From contig NZ_JABSOE010000001.1 of the NCBI RefSeq assembly GCF_013618865.1, positions 94,503 through 158,502 on the forward strand: 64,000 nt of DNA, in the 5' to 3' direction. The first letter of the stretch is position 1; every line of letters begins with the position of its first letter. A model generated the notes under the pieces. The model was not told where the DNA came from. It saw only the letters and a list, made by a program, of their open reading frames with translations, and ran no database searches. Made by a program: the position numbers and the translations under genes. The DNA comes from Phocaeicola faecicola. GTDB taxonomy: Bacteria > Bacteroidota > Bacteroidia > Bacteroidales > Bacteroidaceae. Below, in pieces: positions 9,406 through 19,900 of the stretch.

Positions 9406-9413
9406 CAAAAATA
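9406..9413 (-). promoter_or_regulatory. -7 element upstream of parC
   Basis: TATTTTTG on the minus strand, 25 nt before the parC start; TTTCG 23 nt further upstream is a weak -33 match. Confidence 0.5.
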
Positions 9414-9516
9414 CGAATTTTTTTAGTTCTCTCGGGCGAAAAATCGTGAGTTTATCTAAAAAAAGTGCGTGTCGGGAGAAGAATAAGTGGTTTCTTGTCG
9501 CCGATTGATAAGTTTC

Positions 9517-9563
9517 CGCCGTAAATCCAATAATCCACGTGGCTGATTATTCGATTTACGGCG
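9517..9563. repeat. Long near-perfect palindrome centred on CACGTG
   Basis: Arms of about 19 nt (CGCCGTAAATC, one mismatch, AATAATC) meet at a central CACGTG. It lies between the MATE stop and the parC promoter. There is no T run on either side, so it is either a weak terminator for the MATE gene or a protein-binding site. Confidence 0.6.
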
Positions 9564-9617
9564 AGAAGAATAAAATATCCGGAATGGCGTCCGATAATAT
9601 GATTCGGCAGACTGAAT

Positions 9618-10958
9618 TTAGTTCTTCCGGAAAGACTTTAATACAGGTACGGTCAGCGGTATGGCCAGGATGAACGAACACAGGTCGGCTGCTGCCTGAC
9701 ACATTTCCACGCCCTGCAGTCCCAGCAGATTGGGGAGTATCAGGATGAGCGGAATGAAGAACAGGCCTTGCCGGGCCGAAGACAGGGTGACGGCCCGTAC
9801 GGGTTTGCGGATGGTCTGGAGCAGCATGTTGCAGAGTATCACCCAGGTTCCCAGGGGGAGGGTAATGAGCTGCCAGCGCAGGGCACGGGCACCGATGGCG
9901 ATGACTTGTGGGTCGTCGGCACGGAACCAGGCTACTATCTCGGGGGCGTAAATGTATCCCACGATGGCGCAGACCGTCAGGAAGACCACTCCGGTACGAA
10001 TACAGAACCAGAAGCCTTCCCGTACGCGCCGGTAAAGACCTGCCCCGTAGTTGAAGCCGCATACCGGCTGGAAACCTTGTCCGAATCCGATGACGAAGGA
10101 GTTGATGAACATGCATATACGGGTTACGATAGACATGCCCGCGATGGCGGCATCACCGTATCCTCCGGCTGCTACGTTCAGCAGGATGGTGGCGATACTG
10201 GCCAGTCCCTGACGACAGAGCGAGGGGGCACCGCCAAACAGGATTTCTTTCAGCAACTGGGCTTTCAGTCGGAAGTTCTTGAACCGGATGCGGATGTTGG
10301 TGCCCCGGCTGTCCATGGCCATCAGTACGCAGAAACTGCATATCTGACTGATGAGGGTGGACCAGGCGGCTCCGGCTACACCCATCTCGAACGTAAAGAT
10401 GAGCAGCGGGTCGAGGGCGATGTTCAGTACGGCTCCTACGATGATGCCGACCATGGAGTAGACGGCATTGCCCTGAAAACGCATCTGGTTGTTCAGTACC
10501 AGCGAGGATGCCATGAAGGGGGCTCCCAGCAGGATGATGCCCAGGTAGGTCTCTGCATAGGGCAGGATGGTAGGGGTAGAACCCAGGAAACGGCAGATGG
10601 GGGTCAGGAAGAGCAGCCCCAGGCAGGTGGTCAGCGTACCGGCAATGAAGGCATAGAAAAATCCGGTGGAGGCCATGATCTCTGCGCTGGCATAGTCCTG
10701 TGCCCCTAATTTACGGGAGATGTAGTTTCCCGAACCGTGTCCGAAGAAAAAGCCGAAGGCCTGGATGATGGCCATCACGGAAAACGACAATCCTACCGCG
10801 GCCGTCGACTGCGTATCAATCTTTCCTACAAAATAAGTGTCGGCCATGACATAAAACGAAGTCACCAGCATGCTGATGATGGTGGGTATGGCCAGACTTC
10901 CGATCAGCCGGGGAATCGGAGCGGTTGTCATTAAGGTATGCTTGTCTTTGGTTTCCAT
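9618..10958 (-). CDS. MATE-family multidrug/cation exporter
   Basis: A 446-residue integral membrane protein with about 12 hydrophobic segments in two similar halves, typical of the MATE (DinF/NorM-like) family. Family motifs include PTIISMLVTSFYVMADTYFVG near the start and AVGLSFSVMAIIQAFGFFFGHGSG. Members export drugs or metabolites using a Na+ or H+ gradient; the substrate is not predictable. The start at METKDKHTLM was chosen over one 23 codons upstream, because the longer frame runs through the -7 promoter element. Confidence 0.9.
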   Translation of the reverse strand: METKDKHTLMTTAPIPRLIGSLAIPTIISMLVTSFYVMADTYFVGKIDTQSTAAVGLSFSVMAIIQAFGFFFGHGSGNYISRKLGAQDYASAEIMASTGFFYAFIAGTLTTCLGLLFLTPICRFLGSTPTILPYAETYLGIILLGAPFMASSLVLNNQMRFQGNAVYSMVGIIVGAVLNIALDPLLIFTFEMGVAGAAWSTLISQICSFCVLMAMDSRGTNIRIRFKNFRLKAQLLKEILFGGAPSLCRQGLASIATILLNVAAGGYGDAAIAGMSIVTRICMFINSFVIGFGQGFQPVCGFNYGAGLYRRVREGFWFCIRTGVVFLTVCAIVGYIYAPEIVAWFRADDPQVIAIGARALRWQLITLPLGTWVILCNMLLQTIRKPVRAVTLSSARQGLFFIPLILILPNLLGLQGVEMCQAAADLCSFILAIPLTVPVLKSFRKN

Positions 10959-10978
10959 GATTGTGCTTAAGTTTTCTG

Positions 10979-10986
10979 CAAAAGTA
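10979..10986 (-). promoter_or_regulatory. -7 element upstream of the MATE gene
   Basis: TACTTTTG on the minus strand (TAnnTTTG), 21 nt before the chosen start codon; its position rules out the longer reading frame. Confidence 0.5.
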
Positions 10987-11072
10987 GGAAAAATAACTTC
11001 CTTCTTTCGAATATTCCTTTTATTCATAAGATAAATTAATACAAGCCTCGTGCTTTTTTGCTGATAAATGCC

Positions 11073-11080
11073 TATCTTTG
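11073..11080 (+). promoter_or_regulatory. -7 element upstream of glyS
   Basis: TATCTTTG (TAnnTTTG), about 53 nt before the glyS start. No good TTTG lies at the usual -33 distance. Confidence 0.5.
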
Positions 11081-11133
11081 TGCCCTATCTTGGAGGAATA
11101 AGAAAATAAGAAATCTAAATAAATTAAGGAAAA

Positions 11134-12675
11134 ATGGCACAAGAAGACGTTTTCAAGAAACTTGTTTCACACTGTAAAGAGTATGGTTTTGTATTCCCGT
11201 CAAGTGAAATTTATGACGGACTGGGCGCCGTATACGACTACGGACAGATGGGTGTGGAACTGAAAAACAATATCAAACAGTATTGGTGGCAGAGCATGGT
11301 GCTGTTGCACGAAAATATCGTAGGTATTGATTCTGCAATTTTCATGCACCCCACTATCTGGAAGGCTTCGGGACACGTAGATGCTTTCAACGACCCGTTG
11401 ATTGACAACCGTGATTCGAAAAAACGTTATCGTGCAGATGTGCTGATTGAAGATCAGCTTGCAAAATACGACGAGAAAATCAATAAGGAAGTAGCAAAGG
11501 CTGCCAAGAAGTTCGGAGATGCTTTCGATGAGGCTCAGTTCCGCAGCACCAACGCACGTGTACTGGAACACCAGGCTAAGCGTGATGCCCTGCACGAACG
11601 CTTTGCTAAGGCGATGAATGCAAACGACCTGAACGAACTTCGTCAGATTATCCTGGATGAGGAAATCGTTTGTCCGATTTCGGGAACCAAGAACTGGACG
11701 GAAGTGCGTCAGTTCAACCTGATGTTCTCTACTGAAATGGGATCGACTGCCGACGGTTCAATGAAGGTTTATCTCCGTCCGGAAACGGCACAGGGTATCT
11801 TTGTGAACTATCTGAATGTGCAGAAGACAGGCCGTATGAAGGTGCCTTTCGGTATCGCACAGATCGGTAAGGCTTTCCGTAACGAAATCGTTGCCCGTCA
11901 GTTCATCTTCCGTATGCGTGAGTTCGAACAGATGGAAATGCAGTTCTTCGTAAAACCGGGAACCGAACTCGAATGGTTCAAGAAATGGAAGGAAATCCGT
12001 CTGAAATGGCATAAGGCACTGGGCTTCGGCGATGACCACTACCGTTATCACGATCATGAAAAACTGGCTCACTATGCCAATGCAGCAACCGATATCGAAT
12101 TCCTGATGCCGTTCGGATTCAAGGAAGTGGAAGGTATCCATAGCCGTACCAACTTCGACTTGAGCCAGCACGAGAAATTCTCTGGCAAGAGCATCAAGTA
12201 TTTCGATCCGGAAATCAACGAATCGTATACTCCGTATGTCATCGAGACTTCTATCGGTGTAGACCGTATGTTCCTGAGCATCATGAGTGCTTCATACTGC
12301 GAAGAGAAACTGGAGAACGGCGAGACTCGTGTGGTATTGAAATTGCCTGCAGCCCTGGCTCCGGTGAAACTGGCTATCATGCCGCTGGTGAAGAAAGACG
12401 GTCTGCCTGAAAAGGCACGTGAAATCATGAACGACCTGAAGTTCCACTTCCACTGCCAGTATGATGAGAAGGATTCTATCGGTAAGCGTTACCGCCGTCA
12501 GGATGCAATCGGTACTCCGTACTGTATTACCATCGACCACCAGACACTGGAGGACAACTGCGTGACCTTGCGTAACCGCGATACCATGGAGCAGGAACGT
12601 GTGGCTATTGCTGATTTGAATAACATTATTGCAGACAAGGTAAGCATCACCAGCTTGCTGAAGACTTTGCAGTAA
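11134..12675 (+). CDS. glyS: Glycine-tRNA ligase (dimeric, class II)
   Basis: A 513-residue glycyl-tRNA synthetase of the single-chain alpha2 type. Seen: the N-terminal FPSSEIYDGLGAVYDYGQMG, class II motif 2 FRNEIVARQFIFRMREFEQME, the glycine-pocket region THSRTNFDLSQHE-like (GIHSRTNFDLSQH), motif 3 ETSIGVDRMFLS, and a C-terminal anticodon-binding domain ending in LEDNCVTLRNRDTMEQERV. It charges tRNA-Gly with glycine using ATP. It is followed at 19 nt by the FKBP lipoprotein gene and probably shares its transcript. Confidence 0.96.
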   Translation: MAQEDVFKKLVSHCKEYGFVFPSSEIYDGLGAVYDYGQMGVELKNNIKQYWWQSMVLLHENIVGIDSAIFMHPTIWKASGHVDAFNDPLIDNRDSKKRYRADVLIEDQLAKYDEKINKEVAKAAKKFGDAFDEAQFRSTNARVLEHQAKRDALHERFAKAMNANDLNELRQIILDEEIVCPISGTKNWTEVRQFNLMFSTEMGSTADGSMKVYLRPETAQGIFVNYLNVQKTGRMKVPFGIAQIGKAFRNEIVARQFIFRMREFEQMEMQFFVKPGTELEWFKKWKEIRLKWHKALGFGDDHYRYHDHEKLAHYANAATDIEFLMPFGFKEVEGIHSRTNFDLSQHEKFSGKSIKYFDPEINESYTPYVIETSIGVDRMFLSIMSASYCEEKLENGETRVVLKLPAALAPVKLAIMPLVKKDGLPEKAREIMNDLKFHFHCQYDEKDSIGKRYRRQDAIGTPYCITIDHQTLEDNCVTLRNRDTMEQERVAIADLNNIIADKVSITSLLKTLQ

Positions 12676-12694
12676 CTAAGTGAATTGAGTATAC

Positions 12695-13357
12695 ATGAAC
12701 AGAAATCTGATTTGGCTGTGGGGAATGCTGATGTTGGTATCGGCAGTATTTACGGCATGTAATAATGATGATACGCTGACGGCAGATCCGAACAGTGAAT
12801 GGGCATTGAAGAACAGTGCCTACCTGGATTCCATTGCGGCTGTCGCAGCAAATCCTCCGGCTGGAGAACGTTGGGAGAAGTACTTGAGTTATAAGTTGCA
12901 GAACGACACGGAGGGAAGCATCACGACTCCTTCGTGGGGCAAGAACGATTATGTCTATGCGAAAGTGCTGCCTTATTTGCCCGACAAGGCTGAAAGTGAA
13001 CAGCCGGCGAAGGGAGCGACTCCTTTGTTTACTGACTCCGTAATGGTGCATTACCGGGGTATGTATTACAACGGAACGGTGTTCGACCAGAGTTTCTCGG
13101 GTGACTGGGATGCGGATATTCATGAGCCGGTAGGTTTCATGGTTTCCGGTCTGATTACGGGATGGTCTACGGCACTGATGCATCTGCAGGAAAATTCGCA
13201 TGTCATGCTGTATATTCCTTATACACTGGGATATGGCGAATACGGACAGAGTGACCTTCCGGGATATTCTACCTTGGTGTTTGACCTTCGTCTGGAGAAG
13301 GTGCTTCATAAAGAAGGACCGGATGACAGATCGCGGAAGAAGAAAACGGCCAGGTAA
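12695..13357 (+). CDS. FKBP-type peptidyl-prolyl cis-trans isomerase, lipoprotein
   Basis: A 220-residue protein with a lipoprotein signal (VFTAC, Cys at about 23), so it is probably membrane-anchored in the periplasm. The C-terminal 110 residues are an FKBP domain: VMVHYRGMYYNGTVFDQS, GLITGWSTALMHLQ, YTLGYGEYGQ and STLVFDLRLEKV. It would speed proline isomerisation during folding of exported proteins. A basic tail (RSRKKKTAR) follows the domain. It lies directly downstream of glyS and a terminator follows. Confidence 0.9.
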   Translation: MNRNLIWLWGMLMLVSAVFTACNNDDTLTADPNSEWALKNSAYLDSIAAVAANPPAGERWEKYLSYKLQNDTEGSITTPSWGKNDYVYAKVLPYLPDKAESEQPAKGATPLFTDSVMVHYRGMYYNGTVFDQSFSGDWDADIHEPVGFMVSGLITGWSTALMHLQENSHVMLYIPYTLGYGEYGQSDLPGYSTLVFDLRLEKVLHKEGPDDRSRKKKTAR

Positions 13358-13433
13358 AGGAGCCGGAGCGGCGTGTCAGGAATGATGCGTAACTGGAGAA
13401 ATAAGGAACCTGAACGGTTCTGTTTATAGCAAC

Positions 13434-13492
13434 AATTCCCTTATATTGACAGGCAGGTAGTGATACTGCGGTCATTATAAGGGAATTTTTTT
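13434..13492 (+). terminator. Terminator after glyS-FKBP
   Basis: AATTCCCTTATA ... TATAAGGGAATT stem with an added TGAC/GTCA inner pairing, followed by a run of T. The rest of the 350-nt gap holds only this and the next hairpin; I see no gene in it. Confidence 0.8.
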
Positions 13493-13612
13493 GTTTCGGA
13501 CGGTGTAGGCTGGCGGTTGCCGGATGGTGAAAGAGAGGACGGAATGAGGGGGGCTCGCTGCAGAGAGGCTTTGGGCGGTTATGGGAAACAGTAGGAAGAA
13601 TGTGAGAAAGAT

Positions 13613-13669
13613 AAAAAAAGAAGTTCCGGTTCAAAGCAGCAATCCCTTTGAACTGGAACTTCTTTTTTA
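13613..13669. terminator. Bidirectional terminator at the end of the efflux/two-component operon
   Basis: A perfect long hairpin (AAAGAAGTTCCGGTTCAAAG and its complement with a loop of about 10 nt) flanked by A and T runs, just after the stop of the response regulator on the minus strand. Confidence 0.8.
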
Positions 13670-13711
13670 TGGAATAATTACAGGGTATAGGGTCTGACCT
13701 TAATGGTAGGT

Positions 13712-14503
13712 TCAGGAGTCGAGCCAGATTTTCAGTGCATTGATTTTCTCCCGGCTGATCTGTATGCTGTCCTTATAGGGAGGATCGACCTGCACGATGA
13801 CCTTTCCGTTGAAATACGGCTCTATGTGCTGGATGGAATTGGCCGAGAGAATCATCTGCCGGTTGGCCCGGAAAAACAGTTGCGGGTCGAGCTGTTCCTC
13901 CAGCTTGTTGAGCGGATAATCGATGATGTGCGACTTCCGGTCCCGGGTCACCGCAAAGGTGATTTTCTCTTCCGAATAGAAATAGGCGATGTCCGCTACC
14001 TGGATGGTATAGAATTTCCGGTTGCCTGAAATCAGGAAGCGGGTACGGTACTTCTTTTCTTCCTGTGCGGTCAGTGCCTGCATCAGTTCGTTCAGGTCCA
14101 TCTGCTTGTTGAACTCCTTGCTGTATCCGGCGGTCAGCCGCTCGAACTTCTTGATGGCTTCCGTCAGTCGTTCCACATGAATGGGCTTGAGCAGATAGTC
14201 GATGCTGTTGACCGTAAAGGCGCGTATCGCATACTGGTCGTAAGCGGTGGTGAATACAATCATGCTTTCGGGCTGGGCACGTTCAATGAACAGGAAGGAA
14301 ATCCCGTCGGCCAGTTGTATGTCCAGGAACAGGATGTCGGGGTGCGGGTTTTCATTAAACCATTGTACGGATTCGTCGATGCTTCCTGGCAGGAGGATAA
14401 TCTCCCAGTCGGGACGGACTTCATGCAGCATTTTATGCAGCAGTCGGGCTGCCGGATATTCGTCTTCTATGATGGCGGCTCTGATAGGGGCTTTTTTATT
14501 CAT
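13712..14503 (-). CDS. LytTR-family response regulator
   Basis: A 263-residue response regulator. The receiver domain covers about 1-125: acidic pair Glu13/Asp14, likely phospho-acceptor Asp61 in LFLDIQLADG, and Lys in DYLLKPI. The C-terminal LytTR DNA-binding domain runs from about 150 to the end (FLISGNRKFYTIQVADIAYF ... FFRANRQMILSANSI). It would be phosphorylated by the histidine kinase whose gene overlaps its start by 8 nt. As last gene of the operon with an RND pump, it probably regulates that operon or envelope genes; this is inference from context. Confidence 0.93.
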   Translation of the reverse strand: MNKKAPIRAAIIEDEYPAARLLHKMLHEVRPDWEIILLPGSIDESVQWFNENPHPDILFLDIQLADGISFLFIERAQPESMIVFTTAYDQYAIRAFTVNSIDYLLKPIHVERLTEAIKKFERLTAGYSKEFNKQMDLNELMQALTAQEEKKYRTRFLISGNRKFYTIQVADIAYFYSEEKITFAVTRDRKSHIIDYPLNKLEEQLDPQLFFRANRQMILSANSIQHIEPYFNGKVIVQVDPPYKDSIQISREKINALKIWLDS

Positions 14504-15557
14504 ACAGTAACGGTACTTTTACGGTAAAAATCTGGTCTTTATTTGATATGATAATCTCTTTGTTGCAGAGCAGCTGGTAGCGCTGCGACAGGTTGTTCAA
14601 TCCTTTGCCGGAGGGAACGACCCCTTGTTTGGGGCGTATCGGGTTGCTTACGCATACCCAGTCGTTCTCATTGTCCTGCTCCGGATAGATGTCCACATTC
14701 AACGGTTTGCCGAAGCAGACGGTATTGTGCTTGATGACGTTCTCTATCAGCAGCTGCAGGGTGAGCGGCGGAAGCCTTCTTTTCAGCATTTCCGGCGGAA
14801 TCCGGTTCTGCAGGTGCAGGCAGTCGCCCAGTCTGACATTCTGGATGCGGGTATAGGTCTCTACAAATTCAAGCTCTTCTTCCAGCGAGACGGACTGTTT
14901 GTCCTGACAGTGCAGAATGTACCGGTAGGTATCCGCCAGGTATCGGGTAAATTGGATGGCATTCATCGGATTATACTCAATTTCGGAAATAAGCGTGTTC
15001 AGGCTGTTGAAAAGGAAATGCGGATTCAGCTGGTTCTGCAGGGCTGTGTACTGTGCCCGCAGGTTATTCTCCTCCAGTTCCTTCGACCGCTTGTAGAGGC
15101 TGATCAGGTTCTTGTAAAACTGGTTGACCATGAACTGGCTGACAATGACCAACTCCACCAGCCAGATTCCCAGTAGCCACGACAGTCCCTTACCGTTCAT
15201 GCGGAACGGAAAAGGAGAGCCGATGACGATTTTGGCAAATGCAGAAAGCAGGTAGTTCGATCCCAGCAGCGCGACGGCCGTGACGGCCAGAAAGAGCAGG
15301 AGCATTTTCCGTCTTTTCAGAAAGACCGGATAGGTCTCCGAGATTTTCAGGTTGATGTATTTCATGCTGATGCCTACTCCGTTGAAGAGGATGATGGCCG
15401 CCAGAATACCTTCGGGATTGATGAGCCGGTTCTGGTGGCGCACAGGGATATCGGTATAGTTGACCAGCAGGAAGTAGGAGATGCATCCCAGGCTGGAGTA
15501 TAGCAGAAAATCCCAGAGATAGGAGACCGAAGCTTTGCTGAGTGAGTTTGATTTCAT
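14496..15557 (-). CDS. Sensor histidine kinase, LytS/YehU-like
   Basis: A 353-residue protein with four hydrophobic segments in the first 150 residues, a short coiled coil, then the His_kinase domain of the LytS family: QNQLNPHFLFNSLNTL with His180 as the likely phospho-acceptor, and an ATPase region with LLIENVIKHNTV (N box) and GVVPSGKGLNNLSQRY (G box). It senses a membrane or envelope signal through its transmembrane part and phosphorylates the LytTR regulator encoded next. It lies 4 nt after the TolC-like gene. Confidence 0.92.
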   Translation of the reverse strand: MKSNSLSKASVSYLWDFLLYSSLGCISYFLLVNYTDIPVRHQNRLINPEGILAAIILFNGVGISMKYINLKISETYPVFLKRRKMLLLFLAVTAVALLGSNYLLSAFAKIVIGSPFPFRMNGKGLSWLLGIWLVELVIVSQFMVNQFYKNLISLYKRSKELEENNLRAQYTALQNQLNPHFLFNSLNTLISEIEYNPMNAIQFTRYLADTYRYILHCQDKQSVSLEEELEFVETYTRIQNVRLGDCLHLQNRIPPEMLKRRLPPLTLQLLIENVIKHNTVCFGKPLNVDIYPEQDNENDWVCVSNPIRPKQGVVPSGKGLNNLSQRYQLLCNKEIIISNKDQIFTVKVPLLYE

Positions 15558-15561
15558 GAGC

Positions 15562-16857
15562 TTATCTGTTTTTTCCGATTGCTCTTTCCAGGCTGCTCTT
15601 GGCTATCTGTGCATTCAGCTTCGACTGGATATAATTGGTCCGGGCTTCCTGATGATACATCTGTGCATTCAGCACTTCCACAATCGACAGGTTTCCTTCC
15701 TTGTATTTATCCATGGCCAGTGTCTCGCTTTGAGCGGCTTTCTGGAGCGAACTTTCGGTGAGTTTGACTTTCTGTATGGCCTGTTCGTAAGTATAGTAGG
15801 CCGTTTCTATTTCGAGCCGTATGTAGTCGGAGGTCTTGTAATGGTTTTCTTTTGCCATGTTTACCCGGTACTTTCCGGCCCTGTGGGTATTCTTTCTCTT
15901 TCCCCATTCGAAGATGGGAATGGAGAGCTTGGCATATACGGCATAGTTCGGATCCATGTCTGCCCTGAAATTATATCCGGGAGAAGAATAGGTTCCTTCT
16001 GCGCCGATGCTCAGTTGAGGAAGATAACCGGCATTGGCGATGCGTGCGCTTTCCTTCTGTACCTCTACCTGTCCGTAGGAAATCTTCAGTTCTGGACGGG
16101 CTGCCATTCCTTCTTCGGCAGAGAGATGCGGCATCTCATTTTCCCGGAGAGGAGTCACTTCCGAATCAGTCGGAATGGTATCTGTAAAACTGACTCCGGA
16201 GAATGAATTCAGTGAGAGACGGGCCGTTTCTGCCTCGTTCTGAGCCTGGGTCAGGCGGTACGTTGCATCGTTCAGCTTTACTTCGGCCATCAGCAAATCG
16301 TTCCGGTCGGTATACTTCTCTTCGGTACGGTGTCTCACCACCTCTACCAGCCGCGATACGGAATGCTGATAGTCACTGGCAACTTTCACCAGTTCTTCCC
16401 GGGCGACTTTGTTCCAGTAACAGACATCGGCATCGTAGATGACGTTATTGATCAGGCGGTCTTTTTCGTATTGGGAGATTTCACTCTCTCTCCGGGCCTT
16501 ATTGTAGCCGGCCTGCAAGGCTCCTCCGGAATAGATAGGCTGTGCCACTGCCACTCCGGCACCGTATCTCAGGTTCTTTCCTTGAAATTCCAGTGGAAGC
16601 TCCGTCTCCGGAAGAGTCACCGAGAGTTCATTCGGGTGACCGGTATAACGGAAGTTTCCCTGTCCGGACAACTGGGGCAGGAAGTCGGCTTTGGCGGCAT
16701 GCTCCATCTCTTTCTTCATGGATACCGCATATCCGGCACTTTTTATGTCTTGGTTATATTGAATCACTTGATTACGATATTGCTGTAACAGACTGTTTTC
16801 CTGTGCCTGCGACGTCAGACAAGTAGACAGACCGAGGATGACCAGTAATTGTTTCAT
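15562..16857 (-). CDS. TolC-family outer membrane efflux channel
   Basis: A 431-residue protein with a cleavable signal peptide (MKQLLVILGLSTCLTSQAQ). The mature part is rich in long amphipathic helices in two similar halves, as in the OEP/TolC fold, with SQYEKDRLINNVIYDADVCY and EIETAYYTYEQAIQKVKLTE as typical helix segments. It would form the outer-membrane exit duct for the RND pump encoded just upstream. A TTG two codons earlier is less likely as start than the ATG used here. Confidence 0.92.
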   Translation of the reverse strand: MKQLLVILGLSTCLTSQAQENSLLQQYRNQVIQYNQDIKSAGYAVSMKKEMEHAAKADFLPQLSGQGNFRYTGHPNELSVTLPETELPLEFQGKNLRYGAGVAVAQPIYSGGALQAGYNKARRESEISQYEKDRLINNVIYDADVCYWNKVAREELVKVASDYQHSVSRLVEVVRHRTEEKYTDRNDLLMAEVKLNDATYRLTQAQNEAETARLSLNSFSGVSFTDTIPTDSEVTPLRENEMPHLSAEEGMAARPELKISYGQVEVQKESARIANAGYLPQLSIGAEGTYSSPGYNFRADMDPNYAVYAKLSIPIFEWGKRKNTHRAGKYRVNMAKENHYKTSDYIRLEIETAYYTYEQAIQKVKLTESSLQKAAQSETLAMDKYKEGNLSIVEVLNAQMYHQEARTNYIQSKLNAQIAKSSLERAIGKNR

Positions 16858-16921
16858 CTTCAAATGCGTTTAAAGTTAGTAAAAAAATAAATACCGCCGG
16901 AATCCGGGGACTGAAATGTCC

Positions 16922-19900
16922 CTAGATTTTAATCCGGTAGAAAACGGCATACAGTGCCGGAGTCACGAAAAGTGTAAGGAGGGTAGCGAACGTCAGACCG
17001 AACACGATGGTGGCGGCCATACCTCCGAAGACGATATCGAACAGCAGCGGCACACTTCCGAATACGGTGGTCAGGGCTGCCATCAGTACCGGACGTGCCC
17101 TGGATACGGTAGCCTCGATGATGGCCTGCTGCGGAGTCGCTCCGGCACGCAACTGGATGTTGGTTTCGTCCAGCAGTACGATGACATTTTTGATAATCAT
17201 TCCCAGCAGTCCCAACCATCCGGCAATGCAGAAGAAGCCGAACTCAAATCCCGTAACCAGCAGTCCGAACACCATACCGATGAGCGAGAGGGGCAGAATC
17301 AGGAAAATGATGAGTGGCTGGCGGAAATTGCCGAACAGCCCTACCAGAATCAGAATCAGCAGGAGGATAGCCAGCGGAAAGTACTGCGTAAGAGCCTGCA
17401 TGGCTTCTTTCTGGTCTTTGTACTGTGAGTCCCAGAAGAAAGTATATCCTTCGGGCAACTGGATCTGTTCGACTTCCTTTCTGATTTCTCCGTGCACCTC
17501 TTTCATGGTATATCCGGGCTGTACGTCGCACTGTGCGGCCATCGACAACTTCCGGTTGTAAGTTCTTACCAGCGGGTATTCCCATCCTGTCCGTATTTCT
17601 CCGGTCACCTGTGCCAGCGGGGCCGATTGTTTCCCGTTCCATATCTGCAAGTCCTTCAGGTTGTCGAGGTTCCAGTCCTCGTAACCCGGGGTATGAAGCA
17701 ATACCGGTACCTTCTTGTCGCCATCACGGTAAGTGCCGATTGCCGTACCGTCCGTAAGACTTTTTACGGCAGTCATCATGTCGTTCCGTCCGATGTTCAC
17801 CTTTCCGGCCTTGATCGGGTCGTATCCCGCCTCAATCATCATGGCTGTATTTCCCCATTCGTTTCTGGCATTCATTACTTTCGGGTTCTTCCGCATGATA
17901 TCGATGGCTATCTGGGTCAGCGAATCCAGTACCGCAGGATCATCGCCGCAGAAGCGTGCCTCAATCAGGGCCTGCGGAACCGAGTTGATTTCGAAACTGT
18001 TGATGCGGATCATGCCGTCGGGTTGAAGAGTAGCTATTTCCTGCTGCAGCTGCTCTTGCAGTTGCCGTGAGATTTCGGGTGTCTCCGTTTCAATCAGGCA
18101 CTGGGCATGATTCGGCTGAGGCCCGTATGCTGCATTCGACAGGTAATACCTCGGAGGCGTCTGTCCGGTAAAGGTGGTTACCTGCTTCACTCCCGGCTGG
18201 TTTTGCAGGTAAGCAGCCAGTTCGGCCACCTGCTTTTCGGTCTTTTCAATCCGGGTACCTTCCGGAAGCCACATGTCGATGGTGAAATACTGCTTGTTCA
18301 GCAGGGGAGTAAAGCGCTGGGGAATGAACCTGAATCCCATTCCGGCGCATACCAGCAACAGTACCATGGCACCTACAATCGTATATTTTTTCCGGATGGT
18401 GGTTTTCAGGGCCTTCCGGAACAGGTCGTAATATTTTCCCTGGAAAAGTTCTCCCTTCAGTTCCTCCGGGCGGGGACGTCTTACAAACTCCTGTACAAAG
18501 AAGATATTCTGACTGATGGCGAGAATCCAGCTCAGCAGCAGTGAAACTGCAATGACAATGAAGAGGGTAGAGAGCAACTCTCCGGTAATGTGCGGTGACA
18601 GATAGACTGGAAGGAAGGCCAGTACGGCAATTAATGTGGCTCCCAGAAGCGGCATGGCCGTAGACGAAACGGCAGAAAGGATGGCTACCCGTTTCCGCAT
18701 TCCCCGCTGCATGTTGACCAGGGCCGCATCGTACACCACAATGGCATTGTCCACCAGCATACCCATGGCAATGATGATGGCTGCCAGCGACATGCGCTGC
18801 AAGGCGATTCCTGTAGCCTGCATGTAAATCAGCGTACCGAAGATGGAAAAAATCAGTCCGCTTCCGATTAGGAATCCGTTCTTGAGTCCGATGAAGCCAA
18901 GCAACACTCCCACTACGGTCAGTACGGAAACAATGAGGTTCAGCACAAAACCGTCGTTGGCCACTGCCGATTCATGTCCTTGGTCGTATATCGGAGTCAG
19001 CCGGAAGCCTTCCGGCATACGCTCGTTCAGTGCGTCTACGTGCTGTGCCACACGTTCCGCCATGTCAACCACGTTTCCGTCGGCCACCGTGGAAATGGCA
19101 ATGCCGACAGCCGGTACCCCGTTAATCTTCATCAGGTTGCGTGCCGGATGCACATAACTCTCGCATACGTCGGCAATCTCACCCAGACGGAAATAACCTC
19201 CGTCTTTCGATACCACCGTAAGATTCTCTATTTCCTGCAGACTGCTGAAACTGCCTTCCGCCTCGATACGCAGCCGGAGCGACGCTGTCTCCATGCCTCC
19301 GGCATCCACAATCTTGTTCTGCTTTTCGAAGGCCGAAGCAATATCCGCCAGTGTCACCCCGGTCTGAGAGAGCATTCCCGGGTTCACTGTCACCTCAATG
19401 CTCCGGTTCTGTATACCGAAGAGCTCAATCCGGGCCACATCTTCCACGGCAAGCAGTTCGTTCTTGATTTCCTTTGCCTGATCCTCCAGCTCACGGTACG
19501 TACGGCTTTCGCTGCTCAGTCCGTAGAAAACTCCCAGTACATCACCGAAGTCATCGTTGACTACCGACGGCCCTGCCCCTGCAGGCAATTTCGACTGTAC
19601 ATCGTTCACCTTGCGGCGGAGCTTGTCCCATAACTGCTGCATGTCCTTCGCGCGGATTTCCTTCTTGACATATACCGTAATCTTCGACAAACCCGCACGG
19701 TTGTCACTTTTCAGGTAATACAATTCTCCCAGCGACTGGATGGATTCTTCCAGTACATCCGTTACCTGCTGCTGCACTTCCAGCGCCGATGCTCCCGGAT
19801 ACGTCGTCGTCACCAGGGCCTGCTTGATGGTAAACGGAGCATCCTCCAGTTTTCCCATGTTGATGTACGAATAAATACCTCCCAGTAAGATCAATGTCAG

